The translations under genes and the position numbers were made by a program. This document shows positions 53,701-61,160 of a stretch of 64,000 bases of DNA, one piece after another (within the stretch, counting starts at the first letter, position 1; the number at the start of each line of letters is the position of its first letter). The DNA is taken from positions 6,280,501-6,344,500 of the forward strand of contig CATNEN010000034.1 in the NCBI GenBank assembly GCA_950097015.1, read 5' to 3'. Below the pieces are notes generated by a model, which was not told the DNA's origin, made no database searches, and saw only the letters and a program-made list of their open reading frames with translations. Source of the stretch: Macrostomum hystrix. Taxonomy: Eukaryota > Platyhelminthes > Macrostomidae.

Positions 53701-53778
53701 ATTTAGCTGCTGCTGCTGCTGCTGCTGGCTGCAGCTAGCACTGCGCACAAATTCAACGACGCTTACAATGCGCCGCAT
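29629..53778 (-). CDS. Protein 4.1/coracle-type FERM protein with two SPRY domains (17 exons)
   Basis: Seventeen minus-strand exons with GT-AG borders join without a phase conflict to 1305 codons plus stop. Order: poly-Gln N-terminus (about 1-200), FERM (about 205-496: [86 protein letters not shown]), FERM-adjacent region (about 497-550: [17 protein letters not shown]), SPRY 1 (about 670-800), SPRY 2 (about 880-1005), short linker exons, and the 4.1 C-terminal domain (about 1239-1305: [18 protein letters not shown]). Protein 4.1 family members tie membrane proteins to the spectrin-actin cortex; coracle acts at septate junctions. The SPRY pair is not part of any 4.1 protein known to me. A classical spectrin-actin-binding domain is not seen. 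Nearly every intron carries its own minisatellite. FERM/4.1 identity is very confident; co-transcription of the SPRY exons is inferred from order, strand and phase. Confidence 0.85.
29830..30050. repeat. About 30-nt gagtgaggtgg repeat, intron 16
   Basis: Diverged copies of gtgaggtggatgttgggg / gaaggagtgaggtgggtg. The same family occurs on the other side of exon 16 at 30730-31010. Confidence 0.8.
30602..30691 (-). CDS. 4.1-type exon 16: C-terminal domain core
   Basis: Acceptor CTCAACAG|ATTAAC and donor GAGTCG|GTGAGG, both phase 0. Encodes [20 protein letters not shown] and [10 protein letters not shown]. This matches the SETRIEKRIVITGDAD block that defines the 4.1 C-terminal domain. Confidence 0.85.
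30730..31010. repeat. About 30-nt gagtgaggtgggtgtc repeat, intron 15
   Basis: About nine copies of gaggagtgaggtgggtgtca plus gaggctcgcg variants, related to the intron 16 repeat. Confidence 0.85.
31089..31298 (-). CDS. 4.1-type exon 15
   Basis: Acceptor AAATTTAG|AGCGAAG and donor AGAACT|GTGAGT, phase 0 at both ends. Encodes [20 protein letters not shown] and [20 protein letters not shown]. The basic TDEHG...TKKVVRRR motif recalls the regulatory tails of invertebrate ankyrins; that resemblance is weak. Confidence 0.75.
31355..31475. repeat. 21-nt array carrying CAG-GTGAGA, intron 14
   Basis: Five to six copies on the minus strand of caggtgagacagggaagttaa. Each has a consensus 5' splice site. 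The array fills almost half of the 282-bp intron 14. Confidence 0.85.
31581..31730 (-). CDS. 4.1-type exon 14
   Basis: Acceptor TACAAAG|CGACCC, donor ACCCAC|GTAGGG (weak), phase 0. Encodes [20 protein letters not shown], a histidine cluster (SHHHHL) and TEKTYVTH. No domain recognised. Confidence 0.65.
32003..32880. repeat. 15-nt donor-containing minisatellite, intron 13
   Basis: About 59 copies of a 15-nt unit, on the minus strand gaggtgagggagact with g/t/a variants. It begins at the exon 13 donor: the last bases of the exon (ACTGAG) plus the first nine of the intron (GTGAGGGAG) make one unit. Read in the exon frame it encodes [10 protein letters not shown] repeats for about 30 codons before a frame slip near 32795. 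Confidence 0.95.
32887..33009 (-). CDS. 4.1-type exon 13
   Basis: Acceptor AATTGCAG|CCTTCG, donor ACTGAG|GTGAGG, phase 0. Encodes [20 protein letters not shown] through [12 protein letters not shown]. The last residues VRETRTE look like one unit of the repeat that follows in the intron. Confidence 0.78.
33440..34165. repeat. 13-nt minisatellite (gagagagtcagat), intron 12
   Basis: About 55 copies with occasional 8-nt shortened units (gagagtcagat). Occupies most of intron 12 of the 4.1-type gene. Confidence 0.95.
34218..34274 (-). CDS. 4.1-type exon 12 (57 nt, poly-Gln)
   Basis: Acceptor TTCTTTTAG-type (TTTTAG|AAGAGC), donor AGAGG|GTGAGG, phase 0. Encodes [11 protein letters not shown] followed by seven glutamines and arginine. 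The cag run is a plus-strand tgctgctgctgct tract. Confidence 0.65.
34380..34442 (-). CDS. 4.1-type exon 11 (63 nt)
   Basis: Acceptor CATTGCAG|CGCAAA, donor AAGCGG|GTGAGT, phase 0. Encodes [21 protein letters not shown] short linker exon with no recognised domain. Confidence 0.7.
34709..34770 (+). mobile_element. Mariner-type terminal sequence, solo end
   Basis: cgaggcctgtcccaaaagta preceded by TA resembles the cgaggggtgtttcaaaagta terminus of the complete mariner. No transposase or partner terminus was found nearby. Located in intron 10. Confidence 0.5.
35432..35893 (-). CDS. 4.1-type exon 10: SPRY domain 2 (DDX1-like)
   Basis: Acceptor CCCTAG|GTGGAG, donor GCCGAT|GTGAGT, phase 0. With the preceding RFYYE it encodes a complete SPRY core: [73 protein letters not shown]. 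The KK-HN-Q-D-YGE-F and GCYLD...FSKNG-type run closely matches the SPRY insert of the RNA helicase DDX1. Confidence 0.88.
35945..36320. repeat. 20-nt minisatellite (tgctgcacccttcatctcac), intron 9
   Basis: About 18 copies immediately downstream of exon 9 and reaching almost to exon 10. All three plus-strand frames look open because the period is not a multiple of three. Confidence 0.95.
36360..36681 (-). CDS. 4.1-type exon 9: end of SPRY 1, start of SPRY 2
   Basis: Acceptor ATCCGCCAG|GGAGAT, donor TACGAG|GTTTGT. Encodes [20 protein letters not shown] and WNFG (the final SPRY 1 strands), then a linker and AGSGRFYYE, the first strand of SPRY 2. One exon bridging both domains ties them into the same transcript. 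Confidence 0.85.
36715..37015. repeat. 25-nt minisatellite, intron 8
   Basis: About 12 copies of gagtttggtgggtcaagctg plus ccata, just upstream (in gene sense) of exon 9. Confidence 0.95.
37487..38162 (-). CDS. 4.1-type exon 8: Gln-rich linker and SPRY domain 1
   Basis: Acceptor CATTTGCAG|AGGACG, donor GGCCAG|GTGAGA. Encodes [19 protein letters not shown], a Gln-rich linker and the SPRY strands [61 protein letters not shown]. The pattern WYFEV, RIGWAT, GDVVG and YSVNG is diagnostic of SPRY. Confidence 0.87.
38175..38665. repeat. 23-nt minisatellite, intron 7
   Basis: About 21 copies of ctcatgacctcagtctactc plus aag (or aaa), adjacent to the acceptor side of exon 8. Confidence 0.95.
38774..38937 (-). 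CDS. 4.1-type exon 7: FERM-adjacent (FA) region
   Basis: Acceptor GATTTCAG|GCTGAA, donor AAAG|GTGAGC. Encodes [20 protein letters not shown] and [14 protein letters not shown], aligning with the LGSKFRYSGRTQAQT core of the FA region. In vertebrate 4.1 the FA region regulates FERM by phosphorylation. Confidence 0.88.
39095..39320. repeat. 16-nt minisatellite (gaggatctgggagaat), intron 6
   Basis: About 13 imperfect copies. On the gene strand each unit reads attctcccagatcc, a pyrimidine-CAG string. Confidence 0.9.
39392..39813 (-). CDS. 4.1-type exon 6: FERM F2 end and F3 lobe
   Basis: Acceptor GAACTGCAG|GACTGC, donor TTCAG|GTGAGC, phase 2. Encodes the end of F2 ([20 protein letters not shown]), [15 protein letters not shown], the F3 strands [20 protein letters not shown] and the terminal helix [16 protein letters not shown]. 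Near-diagnostic of the protein 4.1 family. Confidence 0.95.
40090..41140. repeat. 16-nt minisatellite (gatcactccgtttcta), intron 5, block 1
   Basis: About 65 copies with interspersed marker blocks (ctccgtcttaagttactaaa, tttctagaccagtcaatttg) at about 40205 and 40935. It is framed by two copies of gatctgggggagctgattga near 40073 and 41138. Confidence 0.95.
41830..42965. repeat. 16-nt minisatellite, intron 5, block 2
   Basis: Same unit as block 1, after a 700-bp unique interval. The marker block cttaagttactaaatttcta recurs near 42120, 42358, 42610 and 42885, giving a higher-order period of about 240-275 nt. Confidence 0.95.
43020..43252 (-). CDS. 4.1-type exon 5: FERM F1-F2
   Basis: Acceptor CGAGCAG|AGAACG, donor CTGCAG|GTGAGG. 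Encodes [20 protein letters not shown] and [37 protein letters not shown]. Nearly colinear with human 4.1R F2. Confidence 0.95.
43330..43400. mobile_element. Possible SINE fragment
   Basis: ccaatctggtacccaattta and caactgggtgaactgaagc resemble a segment seen in many invertebrate tRNA-derived SINEs. From memory only; low confidence. Lies in intron 4. Confidence 0.3.
43985..45105. repeat. 15-16-nt CT-rich minisatellite, intron 4, block 1
   Basis: About 65 copies of tctctctcctgtctca (a/g/t variants), changing at 44965 to about 11 copies of a 12-nt unit aatctctcctct. The gene strand is purine-rich (GAGACAGGAGAGA). Confidence 0.95.
45945..46962. repeat. 20-nt minisatellite, intron 4, block 2
   Basis: About 50 copies of gagatactgaaaaacagagt, diverged at the left end. 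On the gene strand each unit reads tctcactctgtttttcagta, a strong 3' splice-site look-alike. The long minus-strand open frames are repeat artefacts. Confidence 0.96.
47375..47575 (+). mobile_element. Possible tRNA-derived SINE fragment
   Basis: Contains a box B-like sequence, gaggtcatgagttcgaattt, and a short body. No clear box A is visible and no second copy was found in the window. Low confidence; lies in intron 4. Confidence 0.3.
47602..47644 (-). CDS. 4.1-type exon 4 (43-nt microexon, FERM F1)
   Basis: Acceptor TTCTTTTAG|CACTGG, donor TTGGCA|GTGAGT, phase 0 to 1. Encodes [14 protein letters not shown], the counterpart of KFWLDPAKEIKKQI in 4.1 proteins. Too short to detect by length alone; supported by phase and alignment on both sides. 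Confidence 0.88.
48410..48832. repeat. 20-nt minisatellite (ttcaggagagtcattgggta), intron 3
   Basis: About 21 copies with tag/cag and g/c variants, close to the donor of exon 3. Confidence 0.95.
48901..49005 (-). CDS. 4.1-type exon 3: FERM F1
   Basis: Acceptor CCTTCCGCAG|CCAACC, donor GTCTTT|GTGAGT, phase 0. Encodes [20 protein letters not shown] and [15 protein letters not shown], matching the KGQDLLKRVCEHL and EDYFGL blocks of FERM F1. Confidence 0.93.
49021..49268. repeat. 18-nt acceptor-containing minisatellite, intron 2
   Basis: About 14 near-perfect copies of the gene-strand unit gctttccagcctcctgaa. It ends 15 nt before the exon 3 acceptor. In the frame of exon 3 it reads PPEAFQ repeatedly, and each TTTCCAG|CCT is an acceptor-like site in phase 0. 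Confidence 0.96.
49370..49765 (-). CDS. 4.1-type exon 2: N-terminal region and first FERM strands
   Basis: Acceptor AATCTGCAG|GAGGAA, donor GTCGAT|GTTAGT, phase 0. Encodes [20 protein letters not shown], a disordered acidic/His/Gln region, then [21 protein letters not shown], the first two strands of F1. Confidence 0.85.
49826..53400. other. Intron 1 of the 4.1-type gene, AT-rich, no gene seen
   Basis: About 3.7 kb of AT-rich unique-looking DNA. This is the only long intron of the gene without an obvious minisatellite. A tRNA-like fragment (gcgagttcaaatcctttcc on the minus strand near 51270) is possible. A minus-strand open stretch at 51372-51626 has no recognisable domain. Confidence 0.5.
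53491..53778 (-). CDS. 4.1-type exon 1: predicted start
   Basis: ATG at 53778, donor CACAAG|GTGAGC, phase 0, which fits exon 2. Encodes [17 protein letters not shown], a run of seven glutamines and NYELHK at the end. Assignment rests on strand, donor, phase and absence of another candidate, so another first exon is possible. Confidence 0.55.
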
Positions 53779-54086
53779 ATTTGCTATATTTGCTAATTTT
53801 CATATTATCCGAGTTTTGTGTTTTGGATTATGGCGAGTTGTTTCTTAGAAAATCGGTTTTAAGAGGCTTCTTATAAGGTGTCGGGCGATTCTCGCCCAGA
53901 TCTAGCCAATGAATGAACTTCGTAGGGCCGATCAGATGCACCGCTTATAGTTATGATAGTATTTTTTCTTCTGAGAGCTTACAGCCAATAAAAGAAAATG
54001 AATTCGAAAATAAGTTGTATATTTACATCGAATTTAGTTGTTAAAATTGCATAGGTATTCGGTCTGTAAAGTGTTACAAACGCGCT

Positions 54087-54797
54087 TTACTTGGGCGCAA
54101 ACGAAAGCCGCAGCGCCAGAAGAGTCCGGGTCGATGCAGCGTCAGCCATCCCACCAGGCAGTCGACGAAGTGACGAGTTCAAGCTTGGTTGCGGCGGTAG
54201 GGTGCGTGCCGCTTGAGCAGCAGCACCTTCTGCATCGGCTGTGGGATTAAGTAGGACTCGGCGCGGATGATGTGGCCTGCCAGCTGAAGTAGCCGACGAC
54301 GCTGCAGATCTTCGCGGAGGTTTTAGGTACCATACCAATGAGGTATAGAAGAACTGCTGCCTGCAGGTCGATCAGCACTTCGACAGAAAACTGCGGCCTC
54401 GAAGTCGCCCGGCACGCAGAGCTCGCCGGTCTTCCTTGTAGTAGAACGTTAAAGTTGACGTAGACGTATTCGCTACGTCTACTTAACGTGTAGTAGTCCT
54501 TGTGTACTCGCAAGCACACTACGCTGAGGGTTGATTTCGTCGCTGTTGGAAGCCATCTGCGTCGGTAGGAAGAGCATTTCGCAGCACCCAGTCAAACATT
54601 AGGACGAACCGGAACGTTTCTAGCGGGTCCCGTAGGTTTATATAGTATATCGGCAGAATTAGAGTCCGACAGCGTGTTCGCTGCGTCATCTCACAGCTGC
54701 TCTCGTAGCACAGTACAATTTCATGATGGCGGATATCACCGGCCCTGGTACATACGAGGGAGCACATGTTGGAGTGCAGCCCTGGTGAGTGAGTCAA
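54087..54797 (-). pseudogene. Unrecognised degenerate coding-like segment
   Basis: On the minus strand three overlapping open stretches in different frames (54797-54519, 54519-54247, 54338-54087) have the composition of real protein, for example YYINLRDPLETFRFVLMFDW, YVYVNFNVLLQG and LLQLAGHIIRAESYLIPQ. They change frame at about 54520 and 54340, and the last has an in-frame stop. It looks like a decayed gene or mobile-element coding region. I do not recognise the family. An imperfect hairpin lies inside it. Confidence 0.45.
54447..54488. other. Inverted repeat / hairpin
   Basis: gtagacgta, loop ttcgc, tacgtctac form a perfect 9-bp stem. An outer cgttaa/ttaacg stem follows across a 7-nt bulge. 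Could be chance within decayed coding DNA. Confidence 0.6.
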
Positions 54798-55010
54798 TGC
54801 AGATCGTTTAATGTCTATAAAATTTCCAAAAAACAGCAGCTTAAAAATATAGAAAAATTTGTAATGCAGACTACGTACTACTGTTTATGTATCTATTTTC
54901 AAGACTCAAGACTCGTCAGACTCGTATATGTACTAACTGCACATGTCGTACTGTCCATGTAAACGAAATTATACTTTAAATAAAGAAATAAATAAATAAG
55001 CGTAATATGC

Positions 55011-55060
55011 GAGGGGTGTCCAAAAAGTCTTAGGACTTTTTCACATAACTCTTTTCAACT
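55011..55060 (+). mobile_element. Mariner/Tc1-type terminal sequence, solo end
   Basis: gcgaggggtgtccaaaaagt resembles the terminus of the complete mariner at 14530. No transposase follows; a non-LTR element begins 100 bp downstream. Confidence 0.5.
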
Positions 55061-55137
55061 GCTAGCAAGAGTAATAGCAACAAATTTATTTTATATCGGC
55101 TTTATTTGCAAATGAGAGTTAAAGAATTTAAAAAATA

Positions 55138-55150
55138 TCACTACTTGTTC
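55138..55150. repeat. Target-site duplication, left copy, of the non-LTR element
   Basis: tcactacttgttc, identical to 61276-61288. Confidence 0.93.
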
Positions 55151-55419
55151 GCTCGCACCGGCGGGACACAGCGCCTGTGAGGTATGAGTCAGACCAGGCC
55201 CACGGGCTAAGGTCTGCGATGCCTCACACCTGCAGTCGCTTTTTGAGCAGGCTTGGCAGGAAGGAGACCTGTGCCTTCGGGTGCAGGAATCCCTCCACGC
55301 TGTCCCGTCAGCTGACCCATGGGTACACGCCCCGCGAGTGTTCAAGGCTGCCCCTAGGGCAGCCGGACAGAATGGGCAACAGCGCTGGATGACCCATCCA
55401 GGGCCTCTGGCCAAACTGG

Positions 55420-55690
55420 GTACCTCTAGCCCCGGCTGGAGGGAAAGGTGCCACCCTTTGACCTTAACAGGGTATGCGGCCAGTCCGCAACGTTCGTGTA
55501 CCTGTGCGTGATCAGGTACCTCTGGCTACGGCTCTGAGGGAAAGGTGTCACCCATTGACCTTAACAGGGTATGCGGCCAGTCCGCAGCTTCGTGCACCTG
55601 TGCGTGATCAGGTACCTCTGGCTACGGCTCTGAGGAAATGGTACTACCCTTTGACCCTAACAGGGTATGCGGCCAGTCCGCAGGCCTCGG
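55420..55690 (+). repeat. Three tandem 5' monomers of the retrotransposon
   Basis: gtacctctggctacggctct, accttaacagggtatgcggc and cagtccgca recur three times with a period near 95-110 bp. Tandem 5' monomers act as promoters in some non-LTR elements; here that role is inferred. Confidence 0.85.
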
Positions 55691-55887
55691 TACCGGCCTT
55701 TTGGTACCCTCTAATGTCCCCAGTGCATCCGTGCTGCTGGGCTTTGCCGGACTTCAGTCCGCGCTTTGGTTGGGGAGTATTCCAGCCGCTAACGGTGCCT
55801 TTTTGCTGCTCCCGGCTGGCTTGGGGTGTCGGCCAGTCGGGCTTTTCTCACTCGTGTAACGAGCAGCCCCCCATCTGCTTTTCAGCC

Positions 55888-57461
55888 ATGGCCTCGCCCA
55901 TCTCTTCTTTCGAAACCGAGCTAAACTCGGCCGCTCCGGACGCTGCCACTGGCAGGTCCCACGTCCTCGGTGCAGCTGGTGGGACTGAGAATCCCGCCAC
56001 TGAAATCGCCGACCAGAATAAACGCAACCCGAGCCGCAAGCGCTCGGAGGAAGCGCGTGTAAGGCGCAACCAGAAGCGCAACGAACGCCGCCGTAATGCT
56101 GCGGCGGCTGCGACTGGTGGGCGACCGACACCTGCACACGAGGCGGGTGCGAAAGATGCGGCAGGGCCACCTGGATCCGCCGCCCCCCCCACCGCCGCTC
56201 CGGCCAGCACCATCTCCAAGGCCGGCACCGACGCCGACGGAAAGAGCGTGGAAGGCGCAGCAGGGCCATCTGGAGCCGCCGCCCCCACCGCCATCACGGC
56301 CACCACCACCCACAAGGCCGGCACGTCCAACGCCAGCAAGGCCAAGGAGACCTATGCCTCCAAAGCCAAGCGGGAGCCTGTCCAGCCGGCGATCATTGTG
56401 GTCGGCGAGGAACAGGACCTCTCAAACGAGCAGCTCAAAAGCATGCTCAGGACCATCGACGAGGGCCTCACGGACCTGGCACTGGCAGGGACACCAGTCA
56501 GCGTTGTCAGGTCCGAAGCGCAGGAGGGGGCTGTCCTCCTCTGGTGCAAATCGGCGGGGGATAGCCGCCTACTGCGCGATCGGATCAAAGACTTCAAGTG
56601 GGGCACCGATGTCGGAAGACTGAGTCCGAGCGTCCACGGACCCGACGTCATCGTGTCTGGGTCCCCGACGCCTGCTCAATCCGGTCCGGGGACCAACTTC
56701 GGCAGCTGCTGCTGAAGATGAACCCGGACCTCCCAGCCTCCGGGCTGATCTGCCACGAAACCGTCCGCAAAGAAGCGGAGGGTTTCACGGCGATCTACGG
56801 CTTCTCCGAAGCCTGGTCCAAAAGGATCCCTCACAAGAGCGTAATCAAACCGGGACTCTACCCGCTGACCATCCTGGATTGTCAGGAGAGGAAGGCCGGG
56901 GAGGGATCGGAAAATAAGCGGGCCGCTCCTGGCTCTGGGGCGAAAGCTCCGCCAGCTAAGCGGCATGCAACGTCCGCGGACCCCCGCCCGGGCAAAAATA
57001 TCCGCATCGCCGAATCCGGCCCCCGAGATCGTAGACCAGCCCGCAACAACCGCAAATCGGGCCTGGTCTTGCGGGCGCTCAGCGAAGCCCGAGCGCTCAG
57101 AGAGCACCTGGAGCGCTCCCGCGCTACAAAAGCGCAAACCTCCCTTCCTCCCAGCCAGCCGCAAAGTGCCGGGACCCACGGAGCGGTGGCCACCGACTGG
57201 TCTGAGGATCCCCCTCACCGGAAGGAGGCTGCCATCCACACGGACCCGACCCCCGAGGGCGAGGCGTCGAGTGACGGCAGCGACTGCACCGTTGTTGGGT
57301 GGAGCGGCCGGGACACGCAGCGGTCAGAGCAGCAGCTCTCCGCAGCGATTCCCGCCGTTCCCTCCACAGCGGTTGCGGGCGCGCCGCTACTCATGGAGGT
57401 CTGCAGCCCGACCCCGTCTGAGGAGGACGAGCTGCTCAAGGAGACTCCCGCTGGACCATGA
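55888..57461 (+). pseudogene. Retrotransposon ORF1 (RNA-binding/Gag-like), one frame break
   Basis: ATG at 55888 gives MASPISSFETELNSA, a basic stretch (KRSEEARVRRNQKRNERRRN) and an Ala/Pro-rich region. A folded part (LSNEQLKSMLRTIDEGLTDL, RLLRDRIKDFKWG) follows. The frame shifts near 56640-56680, after which VWVPDACSIRSGDQLRQLLL continues the domain in the next frame. The later part resembles DUF4780-type modules found with invertebrate retroelements. No classical zinc knuckles are seen. Its stop overlaps the ORF2 start as ATGA. Confidence 0.8.
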
Positions 57462-60400
57462 TCGGCCACACTGGGATCACCTGCCTGCAGGTTAACCTGC
57501 AACACTGCATAGCTGCATCCGTCAATCTGATGCGCTATGTCGAGCTCAACATGCCGGGTCTCATCCTCGTCCAGGAGCCGTGGACTCATAAAGGTAAGCC
57601 TCAAAATGTACCCAATGGGTATCACTGCCTCTACAACAGCCGTCACTGGGAGAACCAAACTCCCAGGGCGTGCATCCTCGTGAGAGACTCCCTCAACGCC
57701 TGGCACAGACCCGACCTTTCTGATCGGGACACCTGTGTCATCCAGACGGAGAACATCCTCCCAGGAAAAACCGTCTTAATCGCCTCGGTTTACTTACCGG
57801 GCGACAGGCCGGCAGTCCCTGAGGAGCTGATCTCTCTGATTGAAACCTGCGCTGCCAAAAACTATGAGCTCATAGTGGCTGGCGATATTAACGCCCACCA
57901 CACCCACTGGGGGAGCTCTGACATTAACTCGAGAGGCGAGGACCTCCTTGCCTACATCTTAACCACGTCCCTGGAGTTCTGCAACACAGGGAGCACCCCG
58001 ACCTTTGACAATGGCCGGTGGTCTGAGGTCATCGACGCCACTCTAGCCACACCTGGGCTCTACCAGAGCCTTAGGGAGTGGCAGGTTCTGCCGGAGACCT
58101 CCCTCTCCGATCACAAATACATCTCTTTCCAACTGGCGGGTGCACGCTGCACTAACCAGATCACTTGGAAAAGGAACGCTAGGAATACCGATTGGGAAGC
58201 CTTCAGGCATAACCTCGAAGGAACCCAACGAAACCTAAGCCCCCCCGCCAACACCTGCGATGAAGCGGATGAGCTAGCTGAGTTTCTCACCAACTCGCTG
58301 ACCACCGCCTTCGAGGCCTCCTGCCCCCTCAAAGCTTACAGAGGCAAAACTTCGGCCCCATGGTGGAATCCGCAGCTCGGCGAGCTCCGTCGAACGGCGA
58401 AGCGGCTGCACCGCAGGGCCACGAAGACAAAAAACCCGGCTGATCAGGCTGCGTATCTCGAAGCCATCCATAGCTTCAAGAAGGAAGTCAGAAACGCCAA
58501 AAACAGCAAGTGGCGGCAATACTGTGAGGAGCTTGAGGGCACTCGCCCCACCTCCAGAATTGTCAAAGCCCTCACGCTGGACAAATGTCCAAGCTTTCGA
58601 CGGTGAGGAAGGCCGATGGCCGACCCACCGAGAACCCTGGGGAAACGCTCGACACTATGCTCACAGCCTTTTTCCCCAGCGTGCCAGCAGGGACAGACCC
58701 CCCGGATCACACCGAGGGAGGTCATATCCTTGCGACGTCCATCATTACTGAAGACCGGGTTACCAAGGCAGCCCAGTCTTTCAAACCCTTCAAATCCCCG
58801 GGGCCGGACGGCATTATACCAGCCTTCATCCGCGAGGCGGTAAAATGCCATGGCTTCCTCACAAATCTTTGCAAGCTCCTTAAGGCTTGCATTGTGCTTG
58901 GGTATGTTCCGAAGGCATGGACCGAGGCGAGGGTGGTTTTTATCCCCAAGCCAGGCCGCCCGGACTACCATTCCATTAAATCGTTTCGGCCAATTAGCCT
59001 TACCTCCACCATGGTCAAACTGATGGAGAGATTGGTGCTCTGGCGCCTCCTCTCTGTGGAGCTGAAAAATATGCCACTAAGCGGCAATCAACACGCCTTT
59101 CGGTCGGGACGTTCCACCGAAAGCGCTCTCCACGCTCTGGTGGACGCTCTGGAAAAGGCCGTCCTCGGGAACGGCTTTGCCCTGAGCATCTTCCTGGATA
59201 TTGACGGGGCCTTCGACAACGTTCTCTTCGAGGCGTTTGACAGGGCCCTACGTATGCGGCACACGCATTCGCATCTTAGGAGGTGGATCATGTACATGGT
59301 CCGCCACCGCACTGCTACGGCACACCTTCTTGGACACCAGCGGACGGTCACTGTCTGCAAAGGTTGCCCACAAGGCGGCGTCCTCTCACCAGTTCTCTGG
59401 AACATGGTTATCGACGAGCTCTTACGAGACTCTCAGCCAGACCCCATCCTAAAGGTCGGCTATGCGGATGATGTTACGGCAGTGGCATCTGGCCCGGTAC
59501 CAGAGGCCCTCCGAGACCTTCTGCAAAACTTTATCAACAACGCCGAAAGATGGGCAACTCGCTGCGGTCTGAAGCTCTCCGAGTCTAAGACAGCGGCGAT
59601 CATGTTCACCAGCAAAAACAAATGGCATATTCGCCCCCTGCAGCTGTATGGAAAGGACATCACCTTCCAGAAGCAAACTAAATGCCTGGGCATAACGCTC
59701 GATCACAGGCTCAGCTGGACTCCTCATGTCCATGCCAAAGCCAAAAAGGCCTTTGCGATCCTGGCGCAGCTGCGCAGGGCGGTGGGCAACACGTGGGGTC
59801 TCACCCCCAAACGCCTATGGTGGATCTACACTGCTATGGTCAGGCCGGCTGTCTCGTACGCCGGACTGATCTGGGCTAGTGCCCTTCAGCTTAAGACCTG
59901 CCATGAGACTCTTCGGAGAGTGCAAGGTCGCGCATGTCGGACGATCATGAGCGCCCCGCCATCCGCCCCCTTCGATGGCCTCAACGCCTTCTTGAACATC
60001 CTCCCGCTCGATATCTTTATCCGCGGGGAGGCGGCAAAAAACCGCCCGGCGTCTCCTTGATGCCGGTGTGCGCTTCGTCCCCCAACGAGCGGCAGCGAAG
60101 CGAAAGCTCCTGCCGCACACGGACCTTTGCCTGAGAGACTTGGGTGCGAGCAACGGAATCAATGTCCTTACGGACGGTGAACCGTGCTCGCTCAACCTCC
60201 TTCAGCGCTTTAAGGTTCTCATCCCCACCAGGGACCAAGTTAGCGACCACTGGAACACCCAGGAGGTCCACTGCTACACGGACGGATCCATGAAGGATGG
60301 CTCCGCTGGCTTCGGGGTCTGTATCCTTATCAACGGACGTGTTGTCGCCACACACGCCCAACACACTGGAATATCCTCGAGCGTTTTTCCAGAACGAGGT

Positions 60401-61160
60401 CCTGGCCATCAGCTCCTGCGCTGCGGAGTTGAATGAGAAAAACATCTCAGGCAGGACTATCATCTTTCACTCGGACAGTCAGGCTGCTCTGCAAGCCCTC
60501 TGTCACACCACCACAACCTCCCGGACAGTCTCCGACTGTGTCCGGCAGCTCAATAACCTGGCCGGTAAGAATACCGTCAGACTTCAGTGGATACCAGGGC
60601 ACGCCGGTTTCCCTGGTAACGAGCTTGCTGACCACCTGGCCAAGCAGGGAGGAGCCAGCTCTGCGCCGGGCCCCTCCCCCCCGGCTCCGATTCCGAGCAC
60701 CGTCATTTATCGTCAGATTAATGATTGGACCGCCAACCTCCATCTTACCCGGTGGAGAAGCACCACTAACTGCCGCCAATCCAAAGCGGCAGTTCCAGTG
60801 CCATCCGCTCGGCTCCGGAAGGTCCTTCTGAACCAGACCCGGAAGGACATCCGGGCCCTCACCATGACCCTCACGGGCCATGGCTGCTACGCCAGACACT
60901 GTTTCCTCCGTGGAGACCTCCGGAGTGAGCTGTGCCCTTTCTGCAACCTTGAGGACGAGGATGCCCTGCACTTCGTCTGCCACTGCCCTTTCTTCACCAG
61001 AGAGAGGCTCAATCACCTCGGACCAAACCCATCAATGGACGATGTTTGCAGATCCGAGAACATCCCGCGGCTCGTCCGGTTCCTAAGGGCTACCAGACGA
61101 GCCTCTTTCTTCCCCAGCGAGGAACAAGCTGCAGGAAGGACCGAACACGGACCTCCCTGA
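57458..61160 (+). pseudogene. Retrotransposon ORF2 (endonuclease, reverse transcriptase, RNase H), frame-broken
   Basis: The ATG at 57458 overlaps the ORF1 stop. The APE endonuclease occupies 57458 to about 58200: VQEPW, GDINAHHTHWG, SDHKYIS. The frame breaks near 58590. Reverse transcriptase (58585-60060) has PGPDGI, FLDIDGAFD, GCPQGGVLSP and GYADDVT with intact catalytic aspartates. The frame breaks again at the A-run 60036-60041, and RNase H begins with CYTDGSMKDGSAGFG. After a third break at the T-run 60384-60388, RNase H continues through HSDSQAAL and WIPGHAGFPGNELAD. A C-terminal CPFC...H...C motif follows (CPFCNLEDEDALHFVCHC). All catalytic motifs are readable, so decay is recent or the breaks are assembly errors. 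Confidence 0.92.
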
